From Arhodomonas sp052060015 (GTDB lineage Bacteria > Pseudomonadota > Gammaproteobacteria > Nitrococcales > Nitrococcaceae), in the NCBI RefSeq assembly GCF_052060015.1, contig NZ_JBPODZ010000001.1:310001-374000 (forward strand): a stretch of 64,000 nt of DNA. Direction: 5' to 3'. Below, piece after piece: positions 8,828 through 17,999 of this stretch (positions are counted from its first letter, which is position 1; each line of letters begins with the position of its first letter). The position numbers were made by a program, and so were the translations under genes. The notes beneath the pieces were generated by a model, which was given only the letters and a program-made list of their open reading frames with translations, was not told where the DNA came from and did no database searches.

Positions 8828-10875
8828 GCATACTGCGCGGCGAGTTCTCTCTGCCCGGTCAGGACCCGGCGCTGCAGCCGCGGCTGGTGGCCTGGGTGAT
8901 TACCATCCTCGGCGTCAGCCTGTCCCTGTTCCAACTCTACACCGCCGGCATAGAGCCGGTGGGCCTGTTCTATCAGCGCAGCATCCACCTTGCGCTGGTG
9001 ATGATGCTCGCCTTCCTGATCTATCCCGGCCGCGGTGTCCGCCATCGCCGCGGTTGGCTCGCATGGGCGGTTGATGGCGCGTTGCTCTGCGGCGCGATGC
9101 TCTCCGGGTTTTACCTGTCCTGGAACCTGGATGCCATTTTCGCCCGCGCTGGCTTCTGGAGCCGCACCGATATCATTGTCGGCTGCATCGCCACGCTAAC
9201 CCTGCTCGAGGCGTCGCGGCGGGCGGTGGGGTTGGGTATGACCGTCATCGCGGGGGTGGCCATCGCTTACGTCCTGGCGGGACCGCGCGGGGAGCTACCC
9301 TGGCTCGGGGAGTGGCTGCCGGGGGTGCTCGGGCATCGCGGCTACAGCATCGATCGCCTGGTCGGCCAGCTGTATCTGGGCCAAGAGGGGATCTACGGTC
9401 TGCCCCTGGGTGTCGCGGCCACCTACGTGTTCATCTTCGTGCTCTTCGGCGCCTTTCTCGAGGTCACGGGGGCGGGACACTTCTTCATTGATCTCGCCTA
9501 CGCCGCCACCGGCCGGCAGCGGGGCGGCCCGGCCAAGGCGTCGGTCATCGCATCGGCCACCATGGGCTCGATCTCCGGCAGCGCCATTGCCAACGTGGTG
9601 ACCACCGGCGCCTTCACCATCCCGCTGATGAAGCGCCTGGGTTATCGTCCCACCCAGGCCGCGGGGGTGGAGGCGGCAGCGAGCACCGGCGGCCAGATCA
9701 TGCCGCCGTTGATGGGCGCGGGGGCATTCCTGATCGCCGAGTACACCAACCTCCCCTACCTGGAGGTGGTGAAGGTCAGTGTCCTGCCCGCGTTGATGTA
9801 CTTCACCACCGTCTACCTGTTCGTTCATCTCATCGCCGTCAAGGCGGGCATGCGCGGCATCCCGGCGAGCGAGCTACCGCCGGTGCGCTCGGTCCTCCGC
9901 GAGGGATGGCACTTCCTGGTGCCCCTTGCCGTGTTGATCTACCTGCTGGTCCGCGCCATGTCGCCCACCCTGGTTGGCTTCTACGCCATCGTCACTATCG
10001 TGGTGATGGCGGTACTCCGGGGGCTGGTCACCCTGCTGTTCGCCGAAGACCCGGAGCAGCCCCGCGCCTGGCGCCCGGCCCTGCTCGGCCAGGCGGCCTG
10101 GCTGGCGGTGATCCGCTTCGTGCAGGCACTGGAGGTCGGGGCACGCAACGCGGTGGCGGTGAGTATCGCTTGCGGCGTGGCCGGCATCGTCGTCGCGGCG
10201 GTGGGATTGACCGGGCTGGGACTGAAGTTCTCTTCCCTGATGGTGGCCTTCTCCGGCGGCAGTATCGTCCTCGCGCTGGTGCTGGTGCTACTGGCCAGCC
10301 TGGTGCTCGGCATGGGGCTGCCCGTGACCGCGAGCTACATCGTCCTGGTGGTGCTCGTCGGCCCGGCCCTGACCCAGGAGTTCGGCGTGCCACTGCTGAT
10401 CGCCCACCTGGTGGTGTTCTGGTATTCCCAGGATTCCAACGTCACCCCGCCCATCGCCCTGGCGGCCTTTGCGGGTTCCGCCATTGCCGGCTGTCGTCCC
10501 ATGGATGCGGCCATTCAGGCCTGGAAGTTCGCGAAGGGGCTGTACCTCATCCCGCTGTTCATGGTCTTCAATCCCGAGATCATCACCGGCGGCCCCTGGG
10601 CGGTGGTGGCCTGGAACGCACTGATCGCCGTGGTGGCCCTCGGTGCCTTCGCTGCGGCATTGGAGGGTTATCTGTTCGCCCCCATGGGCTGGCCTGCGCG
10701 GGCCTTCCTGGCCATGGGCATGGTGGCGGTGTTCTATCCCGACCTGCGCGTGGAGGCGGCGGGGCTCGCCACGCTCTTGCTGGTGTTGCTGGGCCATTTC
10801 CTTGCGGCCCGGCGTCGGCGCGAGGAGGGGAGCGATCCCTCCCCTAGTGCCGGGGCTCGAAGTGACGGGCAATGA
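8824..10875 (+). CDS. Fused TRAP transporter permease (4TM-12TM)
   Basis: This 683-residue membrane protein combines the small and large TRAP permease subunits in one chain. The N-terminal third has about four hydrophobic segments; the DctM-like part carries GSISGSAIANVVTTGAFTIP, STGGQIMPPLMGAGAFLIAEY and later GMGLPVTASYIVLVVL. It imports the solute captured by the TAXI protein using an ion gradient. The start is GTG in a GTGA overlap with the DUF1850 gene. Its 3' end overlaps the convergent DoxX gene by 32 bp. Confidence 0.93.
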   Translation: MSILRGEFSLPGQDPALQPRLVAWVITILGVSLSLFQLYTAGIEPVGLFYQRSIHLALVMMLAFLIYPGRGVRHRRGWLAWAVDGALLCGAMLSGFYLSWNLDAIFARAGFWSRTDIIVGCIATLTLLEASRRAVGLGMTVIAGVAIAYVLAGPRGELPWLGEWLPGVLGHRGYSIDRLVGQLYLGQEGIYGLPLGVAATYVFIFVLFGAFLEVTGAGHFFIDLAYAATGRQRGGPAKASVIASATMGSISGSAIANVVTTGAFTIPLMKRLGYRPTQAAGVEAAASTGGQIMPPLMGAGAFLIAEYTNLPYLEVVKVSVLPALMYFTTVYLFVHLIAVKAGMRGIPASELPPVRSVLREGWHFLVPLAVLIYLLVRAMSPTLVGFYAIVTIVVMAVLRGLVTLLFAEDPEQPRAWRPALLGQAAWLAVIRFVQALEVGARNAVAVSIACGVAGIVVAAVGLTGLGLKFSSLMVAFSGGSIVLALVLVLLASLVLGMGLPVTASYIVLVVLVGPALTQEFGVPLLIAHLVVFWYSQDSNVTPPIALAAFAGSAIAGCRPMDAAIQAWKFAKGLYLIPLFMVFNPEIITGGPWAVVAWNALIAVVALGAFAAALEGYLFAPMGWPARAFLAMGMVAVFYPDLRVEAAGLATLLLVLLGHFLAARRRREEGSDPSPSAGARSDGQ

Positions 10876-11350
10876 GGGTGTCCACCGACAACCGGCCGGG
10901 GCCATGGACCAGGATGGCCAGCAGCATCGCGGCCCAGGGCAGGTGATAGGTCTGCCAGCCATCGGGGACGGTGAGCTGGATGATCAGGGTCATCCCCAGC
11001 AATCCCAGGGCGGCGAAGCGCGTGCCCAGGCCGAGCACCAGCAGCACCGGCAGGAGTAGCTCCCCCAGCCCGGAGAGGAAGGCGACGGCAGTGGGGAAGG
11101 GGTAGTCATAGGTGCTACCGAGGATGTGCAGCTGGAACTCGTTCTTGAACAGCCACACCGCCCCGGGCGAGACCTGCAGGAAGCCGTCGAACTTGGTCAG
11201 CCCCGATTGCCAGAAGGGGATGGCGACGGTAATTCGCAGCAGCACCTGGGGCAGGCTCGCGGGGATCGCGCGGAGCCAGCCCACCGCCATGGCGATGAGG
11301 CGGACCAGCTGCCCTTCCGGGGCGGTCATGCGGAGTATGGCCTGTCTCAT
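10844..11350 (-). CDS. DoxX family membrane protein, fourth gene of the hvf/buf operon
   Basis: The 168-residue protein has about four membrane segments and DoxX features such as FWQSGLTKFDGF and FLSGLGELLLPVLLVLGLGTR. Its ATG overlaps the hvfC stop by four bases, so it is translationally coupled to the hvfABC genes. DoxX proteins are frequent partners of bufferin clusters (BufD), with an undefined role, possibly redox or membrane-linked handling of copper peptides. The last 32 bp overlap the convergent TRAP permease gene. Confidence 0.85.
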   Translation of the reverse strand: MRQAILRMTAPEGQLVRLIAMAVGWLRAIPASLPQVLLRITVAIPFWQSGLTKFDGFLQVSPGAVWLFKNEFQLHILGSTYDYPFPTAVAFLSGLGELLLPVLLVLGLGTRFAALGLLGMTLIIQLTVPDGWQTYHLPWAAMLLAILVHGPGRLSVDTLIARHFEPRH

Positions 11351-12135
11351 GGGTTGTCTCCCTGTGTTTCCGGATCAATGCGAAAGTCGGTAACCGCCCC
11401 CGCGCTAAGCAGCGCTTGCAGGGTGGTGGCGAAGTCGAAGTTCGCGTCGGTGACCGCCCGCGTGGCGACGGGCAGGCAATGATCGGCGGCCAGTGCGTCC
11501 ACGAAGGGGGCAGCGCCCGCGGGCAGCGCGGTATTGGCGAGGTGCAGGTGCGGGCGGGTCACCATCGCGGTGACGCCGCCGGCGTGGAGGTCCACGGGCC
11601 GGACCGTCTCGTCCTCGGTGTTTGTCTCCCAGATCGCGAGGATCGGCCAGTCACTGGTGACGAGTCGGCATGCGGGATGGATCCGCAGCCTTAGCCGTTC
11701 CACCGTCCCGGGTTCCAGCCCCTGGAGGCGTCGCGGGTCCAGCGGTGCGGCATCGGCGGCGTGAAAGGCCTCCTGGCGGGCGCGCTCCAGGCGCGCGACA
11801 TCGCTCAGGTAGGGCAGTCCCGCCGCCGGCGGGAAGCCCTCGATGAAGGCGGGAAAGGCGCCCCCATACTCCAGCAGCACCGGCGAGTCGGGGAGGTGAT
11901 CGCCGACGAAGGCCCGGGCCATGGCGCGAAAGAACTCGTCCCCCACCAGGCGCCGTACCACCGGGTAGGCCTCTGCCAGCGCCTCCACGAGGCTGACGAA
12001 TACATTGTTGCGATAGACATCGAAGCGCCGATGCGCCGGGCCGCCACCGGGACCGCGCACGCCGGACGGCGGGGGTGTTCCGGGGCTTTGCAGGGCACCG
12101 ACGAAGGCGCCTTCCCGTACGGGCCCCGTGCTCAT
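11347..12135 (-). CDS. hvfC: HvfC/BufC: DUF2063 partner of the MNIO enzyme
   Basis: The 262-residue protein carries an N-terminal DUF2063 domain (RRFDVYRNNVFVSLVEALAE, then YPVVRRLVGDEFFRAMARAF). In MbnC/HvfC/BufC proteins this module binds the precursor peptide and forms a complex with the iron oxygenase HvfB. The C-terminal part (about residues 130-262) is a less conserved partner domain. The ATG at 12135 overlaps the hvfB stop (ATGA) and fits the short N-terminus MSTGPVREGAF; a longer upstream frame is shadow reading of hvfB. The function is inferred from family and operon context. Confidence 0.87.
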   Translation of the reverse strand: MSTGPVREGAFVGALQSPGTPPPSGVRGPGGGPAHRRFDVYRNNVFVSLVEALAEAYPVVRRLVGDEFFRAMARAFVGDHLPDSPVLLEYGGAFPAFIEGFPPAAGLPYLSDVARLERARQEAFHAADAAPLDPRRLQGLEPGTVERLRLRIHPACRLVTSDWPILAIWETNTEDETVRPVDLHAGGVTAMVTRPHLHLANTALPAGAAPFVDALAADHCLPVATRAVTDANFDFATTLQALLSAGAVTDFRIDPETQGDNP

Positions 12136-13016
12136 GCCCGTGCCTCCGCGCGATGGGCCCCCAGGGCCGCCTCGGCATGCCGCGCCTGCTCGGCGAGCAC
12201 GGGCCAGGCGGGGATGTCGCCGTCCCATTCCACCAGCGTCGGCGTCGGCCCCAGGCGGGAGAGGGCGTAGCGGTACAGCGCCCAGACCGCCTCCGGCACC
12301 GGTCGGTCGTGGGTGTCGATGGCCAGGGGGGCGCCGTGGTCGTCGTGGTCCAGGGCGTGACCGGCCAGGTGGATCTCGCCCACGGCGGCCATGGGGAAGC
12401 GGGCCAGGTACTCCCAGGGGTCGAAATCGTGATTGGTCGCGGAGACCAGGACGTTGTTCACGTCCAGCAGCAGTCCGCAACCGGTGCGTCGGGCAAGCTC
12501 CGTGAGGAATGCGGTCTCCGGTATCTCGTCGTCGTCGAAACGCACATAGGTGGACGGGTTCTCGATGAGTATGGGCCGGCCTAGCTGCTCCTGGACCTGG
12601 TCAACGTGGGTCGCGACCCGCGCCAGGGTAGCCCGGGTATAAGGTACCGGCAGCAAGTCATTGAGGTAACGCCCGCCGTGGCTGGACCAGGCCAGGTGCT
12701 CGGAGACGAGCTCCGGCTCATAGCGCGCCACCACCCGGGCGAGCCGTGCCAGGTGGGCCTCGTCCAGGGGGCCTTCGGAGCCGATGGAAAGGCCGACACC
12801 GTGTACCGACAGCGGGTAATGCGCGCGGATGGCGGACAGCCAGGCATGGGGCGGTCCGCCCGCGCCCATGTAGTTCTCGGCATGGACCTCGAAGAAGCCG
12901 ATGTCCGGGCGCTCCTTGAGGACGGTGGCGTAATGCGCGGCCTTGAGCCCGACGCCGGCGCGTGCCGGCATCGGGGGGGGCGGCATTACGGCGGATGGGC
13001 CGGTGGCAGCATGCAT
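12132..13016 (-). CDS. hvfB: HvfB/BufB: DUF692 multinuclear non-haem iron oxidative enzyme (MNIO)
   Basis: The 294-residue TIM-barrel enzyme belongs to the DUF692/MbnB family, which uses two or three iron ions to oxidise cysteines of a precursor peptide into copper-binding heterocycles. Expected metal-ligand segments are present: FFEVHAENYM, LSVHGVGLSIG, SEHLAWSSHGG, LLLDVNNVLVSATNH, EIHLAGH and DTHDRPV. The ATG at 13016 has GGAGAAGG just upstream; another ATG at 13049 overlaps the hvfA stop but has a weaker site. The substrate is most likely the product of the gene immediately upstream. Confidence 0.92.
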   Translation of the reverse strand: MHAATGPSAVMPPPPMPARAGVGLKAAHYATVLKERPDIGFFEVHAENYMGAGGPPHAWLSAIRAHYPLSVHGVGLSIGSEGPLDEAHLARLARVVARYEPELVSEHLAWSSHGGRYLNDLLPVPYTRATLARVATHVDQVQEQLGRPILIENPSTYVRFDDDEIPETAFLTELARRTGCGLLLDVNNVLVSATNHDFDPWEYLARFPMAAVGEIHLAGHALDHDDHGAPLAIDTHDRPVPEAVWALYRYALSRLGPTPTLVEWDGDIPAWPVLAEQARHAEAALGAHRAEARA

Positions 13017-13048
13017 GGCCTTCTCCGTCGTCTGCCTTGCGCCGGGCA

Positions 13049-13357
13049 TCAGCCCTGCTGCGGCAGGTCCCGGTCCAGGGGCTCGAGGCTGCCGGTGCGG
13101 TCGCCGGGCAGGTCCATGGACTCGCAGGTGCCCTCCGGGACCAGGGTCCAGGCATTGCCCTGGTAATCCACGGTGGAGGTGCCGGCACAGGTGGTGCCCG
13201 GCCCCGCCTTGCAGTCGTTTTCGCCGGCCTTGGAAACGCCGTAGCACTTGACCATATCGTCCTCGGCGACGGCGGCGCCGGAGAAAGCGGCACCACTGAC
13301 GGCGACCGCGAAGGCGCCGGCGAGACCGAGGGCGGTGAAGGTGTTGCTGGCGGACAT
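13049..13357 (-). CDS. hvfA: HvfA/BufA-type DUF2282 precursor peptide (exported, four-cysteine)
   Basis: The 102-residue product has a long signal peptide (residues 1-31, ending SGAAVA) and a mature part with four cysteines at 38, 49, 57 and 78. They lie in DUF2282 signatures: KCYGVSKAGENDC, TTCAGTSTVDYQGNAW and VPEGTC. Such peptides are modified by the HvfB/HvfC complex and bind copper. The ATG has GAGGAGA upstream. The tail beyond Cys78 is about 24 residues and acidic, perhaps longer than usual. It leads the four-gene minus-strand operon. Confidence 0.9.
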   Translation of the reverse strand: MSASNTFTALGLAGAFAVAVSGAAFSGAAVAEDDMVKCYGVSKAGENDCKAGPGTTCAGTSTVDYQGNAWTLVPEGTCESMDLPGDRTGSLEPLDRDLPQQG

Positions 13358-13560
13358 AGGATGTCTCCTCTGATTGCAGGTTCTGTTTCGCTCTCGCGTC
13401 CGGGCTTGTCGCCCCAACGCTTGGAAACAGGATGGCGGCCCCGAGGCCTGGCGACCATGCGGTTGATTACGTAAGGGGTTGTGCCTACGCGGCCGCCGGT
13501 TTGCGTGGTGCCGGGGTGCGGCACATCATCTGGTGTCCAAGGAAAAGCGGGAGGAAAGCG

Positions 13561-13971
<411 letters not shown>

Positions 13972-14061
13972 GCCCCCTAGCCAGCTCGGAGGAGGTCGCC
14001 GGGGCGGCGGTTGTGGTATCGTCCGGGCCATCTGCCGCACTCAGCCGGGCGTGACGACATC

Positions 14062-14406
14062 ATGGCGAGCAAGAGCATCTATCGCGTCATCTTCCACAAC
14101 CAGGGCAAGGTCTATGAGGTCTATGCGCGTAGCGTGGGGGATGGCGGCATCCTCGGCTTCGTCCAGATCGAAGAGCTGATTTTCGGCGAGCATACCCAGG
14201 TGGTGGTGGATCCCTCCGAGGAGAAGCTCAAGAGCGAGTTTGCGGGCGTGAAGCGGAGCTACATCCCCATGCACTCCATCATCCGCGTCGATGAGGTGGA
14301 GCAGGAGGGCCACGCCAAGATCTCCGACGTGCAGGGGGGTAACGTCACCCCCTTCCCGGTGTCCATGTACGGCCCCGGCCGTGGCGGCTCCGGCAAGGAC
14401 GATTGA
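14062..14406 (+). CDS. DUF1820 family protein
   Basis: The 114-residue protein matches DUF1820: IYRVIFHNQGKVYEVYA, GFVQIEELIFG and YIPMHSIIRVDEVEQEG, followed by a low-complexity glycine-rich tail. No function is known. The ATG at 14062 gives the family-typical start MASKSIYRV. No membrane segment or export signal is visible. Confidence 0.88.
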   Translation: MASKSIYRVIFHNQGKVYEVYARSVGDGGILGFVQIEELIFGEHTQVVVDPSEEKLKSEFAGVKRSYIPMHSIIRVDEVEQEGHAKISDVQGGNVTPFPVSMYGPGRGGSGKDD

Positions 14407-14472
14407 TCTCACCGGCGCCGTCGTTTAGGATTTAGCGCCTCGCTGGCCGAAGCGCCGGCGGGGCCCCACAAC

Positions 14473-14561
<89 letters not shown>

Positions 14562-14642
14562 CTTCCTTTTCCCAGCCCTTTTCTTCCCAGCATCGCCGTA
14601 ACGGAACGTCGCGCGACAATCTGCGTCGCAGGAAGATTGCAA

Positions 14643-14658
14643 TGTGATATTCATCACA
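14643..14658 (+). promoter_or_regulatory. CRP/Vfr-type operator
   Basis: TGTGA-N6-TCACA (TGTGATATTCATCACA) is a perfect match to both consensus half-sites. It lies 73 bp before the ATG of the WYL regulator. A TAGGCT hexamer at 14670-14675 could be a -10, but no matching -35 is visible, so activation versus repression cannot be decided. Confidence 0.55.
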
Positions 14659-14730
14659 CCGGTTTTTGCTAGGCTGAAGTTCGGGGGCGGGATGTCCCGG
14701 CCCGGATGACTGGCGGAACGGGCGGATGTC

Positions 14731-15735
14731 ATGGGAGAGACGCTGCTACGGCAATGGACGATGCTGTCGCTGGTACCGCGCGCCCCCGCGAAGCTCACAG
14801 CGGGGGATATGGCGGCGCGGCTCGCCGACGACGGATTCGCCGTCAGCAAACGGACCGTGGAGCGGGACCTGCACGCGCTCTCGGCGGTGTTCCCGCTCTA
14901 CTGCGACGACCGCAACCGCCCCTACGGTTGGCAATGGGCGCGGGATGCGGAGGAGCTCAGCATCCCCGCCATGTCCCCGGCGGCGGCGCTGGCGTTGCGC
15001 ATGACCCGGGACTACCTGGAGCGGGTGCTGCCGCGGTCCATCCTGGAGGCGCTGGACCCCCATTTCCGGCGAGCGGAGGCGGTGCTCCGGGCCTCGCCGG
15101 AGGCGGTGGCCAATTGGCCGGAAAAGGTGCGCATCGTCTCCCGAGGTCAGCGCCTGATCCCCCCGGATATCGACAGCGACGTCCTGGCCGTGGTCTATGA
15201 GGCATTGCAGAGCGGCGTTCGGCTGTCGGTGCGCTACCGGCCACGTCATGAGAACGAACCCCGGGACTACGAGGTCGATCCCCTCGGGATCGTCCTCCGC
15301 GACGGGGTCATCACCCTGGTGGCGACGCTGTTCGACTACGACAACCCCGTGCAGCTCCATCTCCATCGCATGTACGCCGCCAGTCCCCGGGAGACGCCCG
15401 CTTCACCGCCGCCGGGCTTCGACCTGGATGGCTGGCTCGCCACCGACCCTTTCGGTTTCCGGCTCGGTGGGCGCCTGCGCCTGCATGCGCGGATGGACGA
15501 GGAGATCGCCAGGCATCTCGACGAGACACCGTTGAGCCCCGATCAGTGGCTGGGGCCCGGCGAAAATGGCTGGCGTGAGTTGATCGCCGAGGTCGAGGAC
15601 ACCGCCCAGCTGCGTTGGTGGTTGCTGGGCTTCGGCCCGGGCGTGGAGGTGCTCGGCCCGCCACACCTTCGCGACGACCTCGCCGGTCGCCTGGCGGCGG
15701 CCCTGGCCCACTACGTGGGCACCCCCCCGGACTGA
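14731..15735 (+). CDS. WYL-domain transcriptional regulator (YafY-like)
   Basis: The 334-residue protein has an N-terminal helix-turn-helix (AARLADDGFAVSKRTVERDLHALS, about residues 30-53). A WYL domain follows at about residues 150-225 (SVRYRPRHENEPRDYEVDPLGIVLRDG), then the WCX-type C-terminal extension (FGFRLGGRLRLHARMDEEIA onward). WYL regulators bind nucleotides or nucleic acids and often control stress or defence loci. It is followed 83 bp later by a tandem-AAA ATPase on the same strand. The effector and targets are unknown. Confidence 0.88.
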   Translation: MGETLLRQWTMLSLVPRAPAKLTAGDMAARLADDGFAVSKRTVERDLHALSAVFPLYCDDRNRPYGWQWARDAEELSIPAMSPAAALALRMTRDYLERVLPRSILEALDPHFRRAEAVLRASPEAVANWPEKVRIVSRGQRLIPPDIDSDVLAVVYEALQSGVRLSVRYRPRHENEPRDYEVDPLGIVLRDGVITLVATLFDYDNPVQLHLHRMYAASPRETPASPPPGFDLDGWLATDPFGFRLGGRLRLHARMDEEIARHLDETPLSPDQWLGPGENGWRELIAEVEDTAQLRWWLLGFGPGVEVLGPPHLRDDLAGRLAAALAHYVGTPPD

Positions 15736-15818
15736 GCCAGGCCGTGGGGGCCGTGAATATGGCATGATGGGGCCGTCCCGCGTTCCATCGGATCGCCGTG
15801 TTGCTTCAGAGGGGATCG

Positions 15819-17975
15819 ATGATCGAGCTTCCGTTTCTCAGCAGCCGTGCCGACGACCAGGTCGGCGACGTCAATGACTACCAGGGCTATGACAGCCAGA
15901 GCTACCACGTGCTGGGCGCGAGCTGGCTGATACGCCTGGCCCTGTTCTTTGGCTGGCCACAGTCGCTGCGCCACGCCAGTGCCCTGCACATCGCGGATGC
16001 CGAGGCCTTTCAGAGCTACCTCGATCTCCCCGAGGGGTGGGCCGGCGACAAGGACGACGCCGGCGAGCGTCGGGTGGCGCTGGCCGAGCGCAGCCTGCGT
16101 GCAGCGCTGGCCCATTACGAATCCGGTACGGCGGCGTTGCCGGGGGATCGTGCCCTGTTCCGTAATATCGCCTTGCTCGATGAGCGCCTGGAGCTCACCG
16201 ACGCCGACAAGGTGCTGCTGGTGCTCGGCGCGCTCATCGAGTGCGAGCCGGCCTACGAGGACACCTTCGGCATGGTGGCCACGGATGTGAACAACCGCCA
16301 GCTCGCCGGGCTGCTGCGCGAGCTCGGCGGCGTCGGCCAGCGCGCCGCCATGGCCACGGTGGAGGGGGAGACGGCGCTGGTCGCCTCCGGCGTGGTACGG
16401 CTGCAGGGGATGCGCTGCCCCCTGGAGGCGAAGATCTCGCTCATCGAGGGCCTGGCCGACGGGCTGTTCGAGGACAACAGCGGCATCGACGACATCGTCC
16501 ACCGCTTCGGCCGGCGCAGCCCGCCGGCCTCCCTCGCGCTGGACGACTTTCCCCACCTGCGCCGGGATGCCGCCATCATCACCGACTACCTCACGGCGTC
16601 GGCGAGTCAGGCGACGCCGGGCTGCAACGTGCTCTTCCACGGCGAACCGGGGCTCGGCAAGACCGAGTTCGCCCGGGTGGTGGCCGGCGCGGCGGGTTTG
16701 ACGCTCTACGAGGTCCCCACCACCAACCGGGCCGGCGCGCCGCTGAAGGCGAGCATGCGGCTGCGGGCCTTCAAGGCCTGCCAGCGCCTGCTCGCCGGCC
16801 GCGAGTCCGTGGCCATCCTCTTCGATGACTGCGACGATGCCCTGGCCGCCGCGCCGATGATCGCCGTCGACGGTGGTGAAGAGGAGGGCACGAGTGCTGC
16901 CGGCAGCAAGGCCTGGATCAACGAGCTGCTGGAGTCCAACACCATTCCCTGCATCTGGGTGGCCAACGATCTGGGCTGGGTGGATGGCGCGCATCTCCGG
17001 CGGTTCGATTACCCGCTGTTCTTCCGCTCGGTGCCGCCGGCGGTGCGCCGGCGCATCGCCGAATCCCACATGGGGGGGCTCGACCTGCCCAAGTCCGTGC
17101 TCGACCGGGTGGTGGCCAATGAGCACAACACGCCGGCCGCCATCGCCAAGGCGGCGCGGGTGGCCGGGCGCACCGAGGCCAAGGCGGTCGCGGTGGAGAG
17201 CGTACTGCGTCAAACCTCGCTGTTGCTCGGTGGGCGCCCGGCCCGGGGGGAACGCCGCGCCATCGTGCCCTTCGACATGGGACTGCTCAATGCCAACCGC
17301 GACCTGGCCGGCCTGCGCGACGGCCTGGTGGAGCGGCAGGTGGGGAGCCTGTGCTTTTACGGCCCGCCGGGTACCGGAAAGACCGCCTTCGCCCGGCACC
17401 TGGCCGACTGCATGGGCCGCGAGGTGATCGTGCGCCGCGCTTCCACCATCTTGGGTTCTTACGTAGGGGAGACCGAACGTGCCATCGCCGAGATGTTCAC
17501 CGAGGCGGCGGACAACGACGCGGTGCTGGTGCTCGACGAGGCCGACAGCTTCCTCGGCGACCGGCGCGGCGCCCACCAGCAGTGGGAAGTGACCCAGGTC
17601 AACGAGCTGCTCACCCAGATGGAGGCCTTCGAGGGGGTGTTCATCGCCACCACCAATCTCAAGGCGAACCTGGACGCGGCGAGCCTGCGGCGCTTCGCCC
17701 TGAAGCTGCGTTTCGACCCATTACGCCCGGAGCAGCGTCAGCGGCTGTTCGACGCCACCCTCCAGGCCCTGGGCGGCGAGGGCGACGCCCGGGGCTACGC
17801 CGATCGCCTCCGCCAGCTTGATGCCCTGACCCCGGGGGATTTCGAGGCGGTGGCCCAGCGCCTGCGGCTGCTCGGCGGCATGGTGGATGCGGCGCGGCTG
17901 TACCGGGAGCTCGAGGACGAGCTCGCCGAGAAGGGGGCGCAAACGCGCCCCATGGGCTTTACCGCGCGCCTGTAG
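15819..17975 (+). CDS. Tandem AAA+ ATPase of unknown function, next to a WYL regulator
   Basis: The 718-residue protein has an N-terminal region of about 240 residues that I do not recognise, then two AAA modules. Module 1 has Walker A GEPGLGKT (275-282) and a Walker B ending ILFDD (D336-D337), where the usual glutamate is aspartate. Module 2 has GPPGTGKT (515-522), VLVLDEADSF (D573-E574), sensor 1 IATTN and the arginine-bearing SLRRFALKLRF. It resembles SpoVK/Cdc48-type remodelling ATPases. The ATG at 15819 follows AGAGGGG; an in-frame GTG lies seven codons upstream. Substrate and role are unknown. Confidence 0.85.
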   Translation: MIELPFLSSRADDQVGDVNDYQGYDSQSYHVLGASWLIRLALFFGWPQSLRHASALHIADAEAFQSYLDLPEGWAGDKDDAGERRVALAERSLRAALAHYESGTAALPGDRALFRNIALLDERLELTDADKVLLVLGALIECEPAYEDTFGMVATDVNNRQLAGLLRELGGVGQRAAMATVEGETALVASGVVRLQGMRCPLEAKISLIEGLADGLFEDNSGIDDIVHRFGRRSPPASLALDDFPHLRRDAAIITDYLTASASQATPGCNVLFHGEPGLGKTEFARVVAGAAGLTLYEVPTTNRAGAPLKASMRLRAFKACQRLLAGRESVAILFDDCDDALAAAPMIAVDGGEEEGTSAAGSKAWINELLESNTIPCIWVANDLGWVDGAHLRRFDYPLFFRSVPPAVRRRIAESHMGGLDLPKSVLDRVVANEHNTPAAIAKAARVAGRTEAKAVAVESVLRQTSLLLGGRPARGERRAIVPFDMGLLNANRDLAGLRDGLVERQVGSLCFYGPPGTGKTAFARHLADCMGREVIVRRASTILGSYVGETERAIAEMFTEAADNDAVLVLDEADSFLGDRRGAHQQWEVTQVNELLTQMEAFEGVFIATTNLKANLDAASLRRFALKLRFDPLRPEQRQRLFDATLQALGGEGDARGYADRLRQLDALTPGDFEAVAQRLRLLGGMVDAARLYRELEDELAEKGAQTRPMGFTARL

Positions 17976-17999
17976 CAACCAACCAGGAGCCGCCGTCTC

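Noticed and set aside
15711..17576. A 621-codon minus-strand open frame opposite the tandem-AAA gene.
   Set aside because: Histidine/glycine/arginine-rich shadow frame; the plus strand has both Walker A and B sets in frame.
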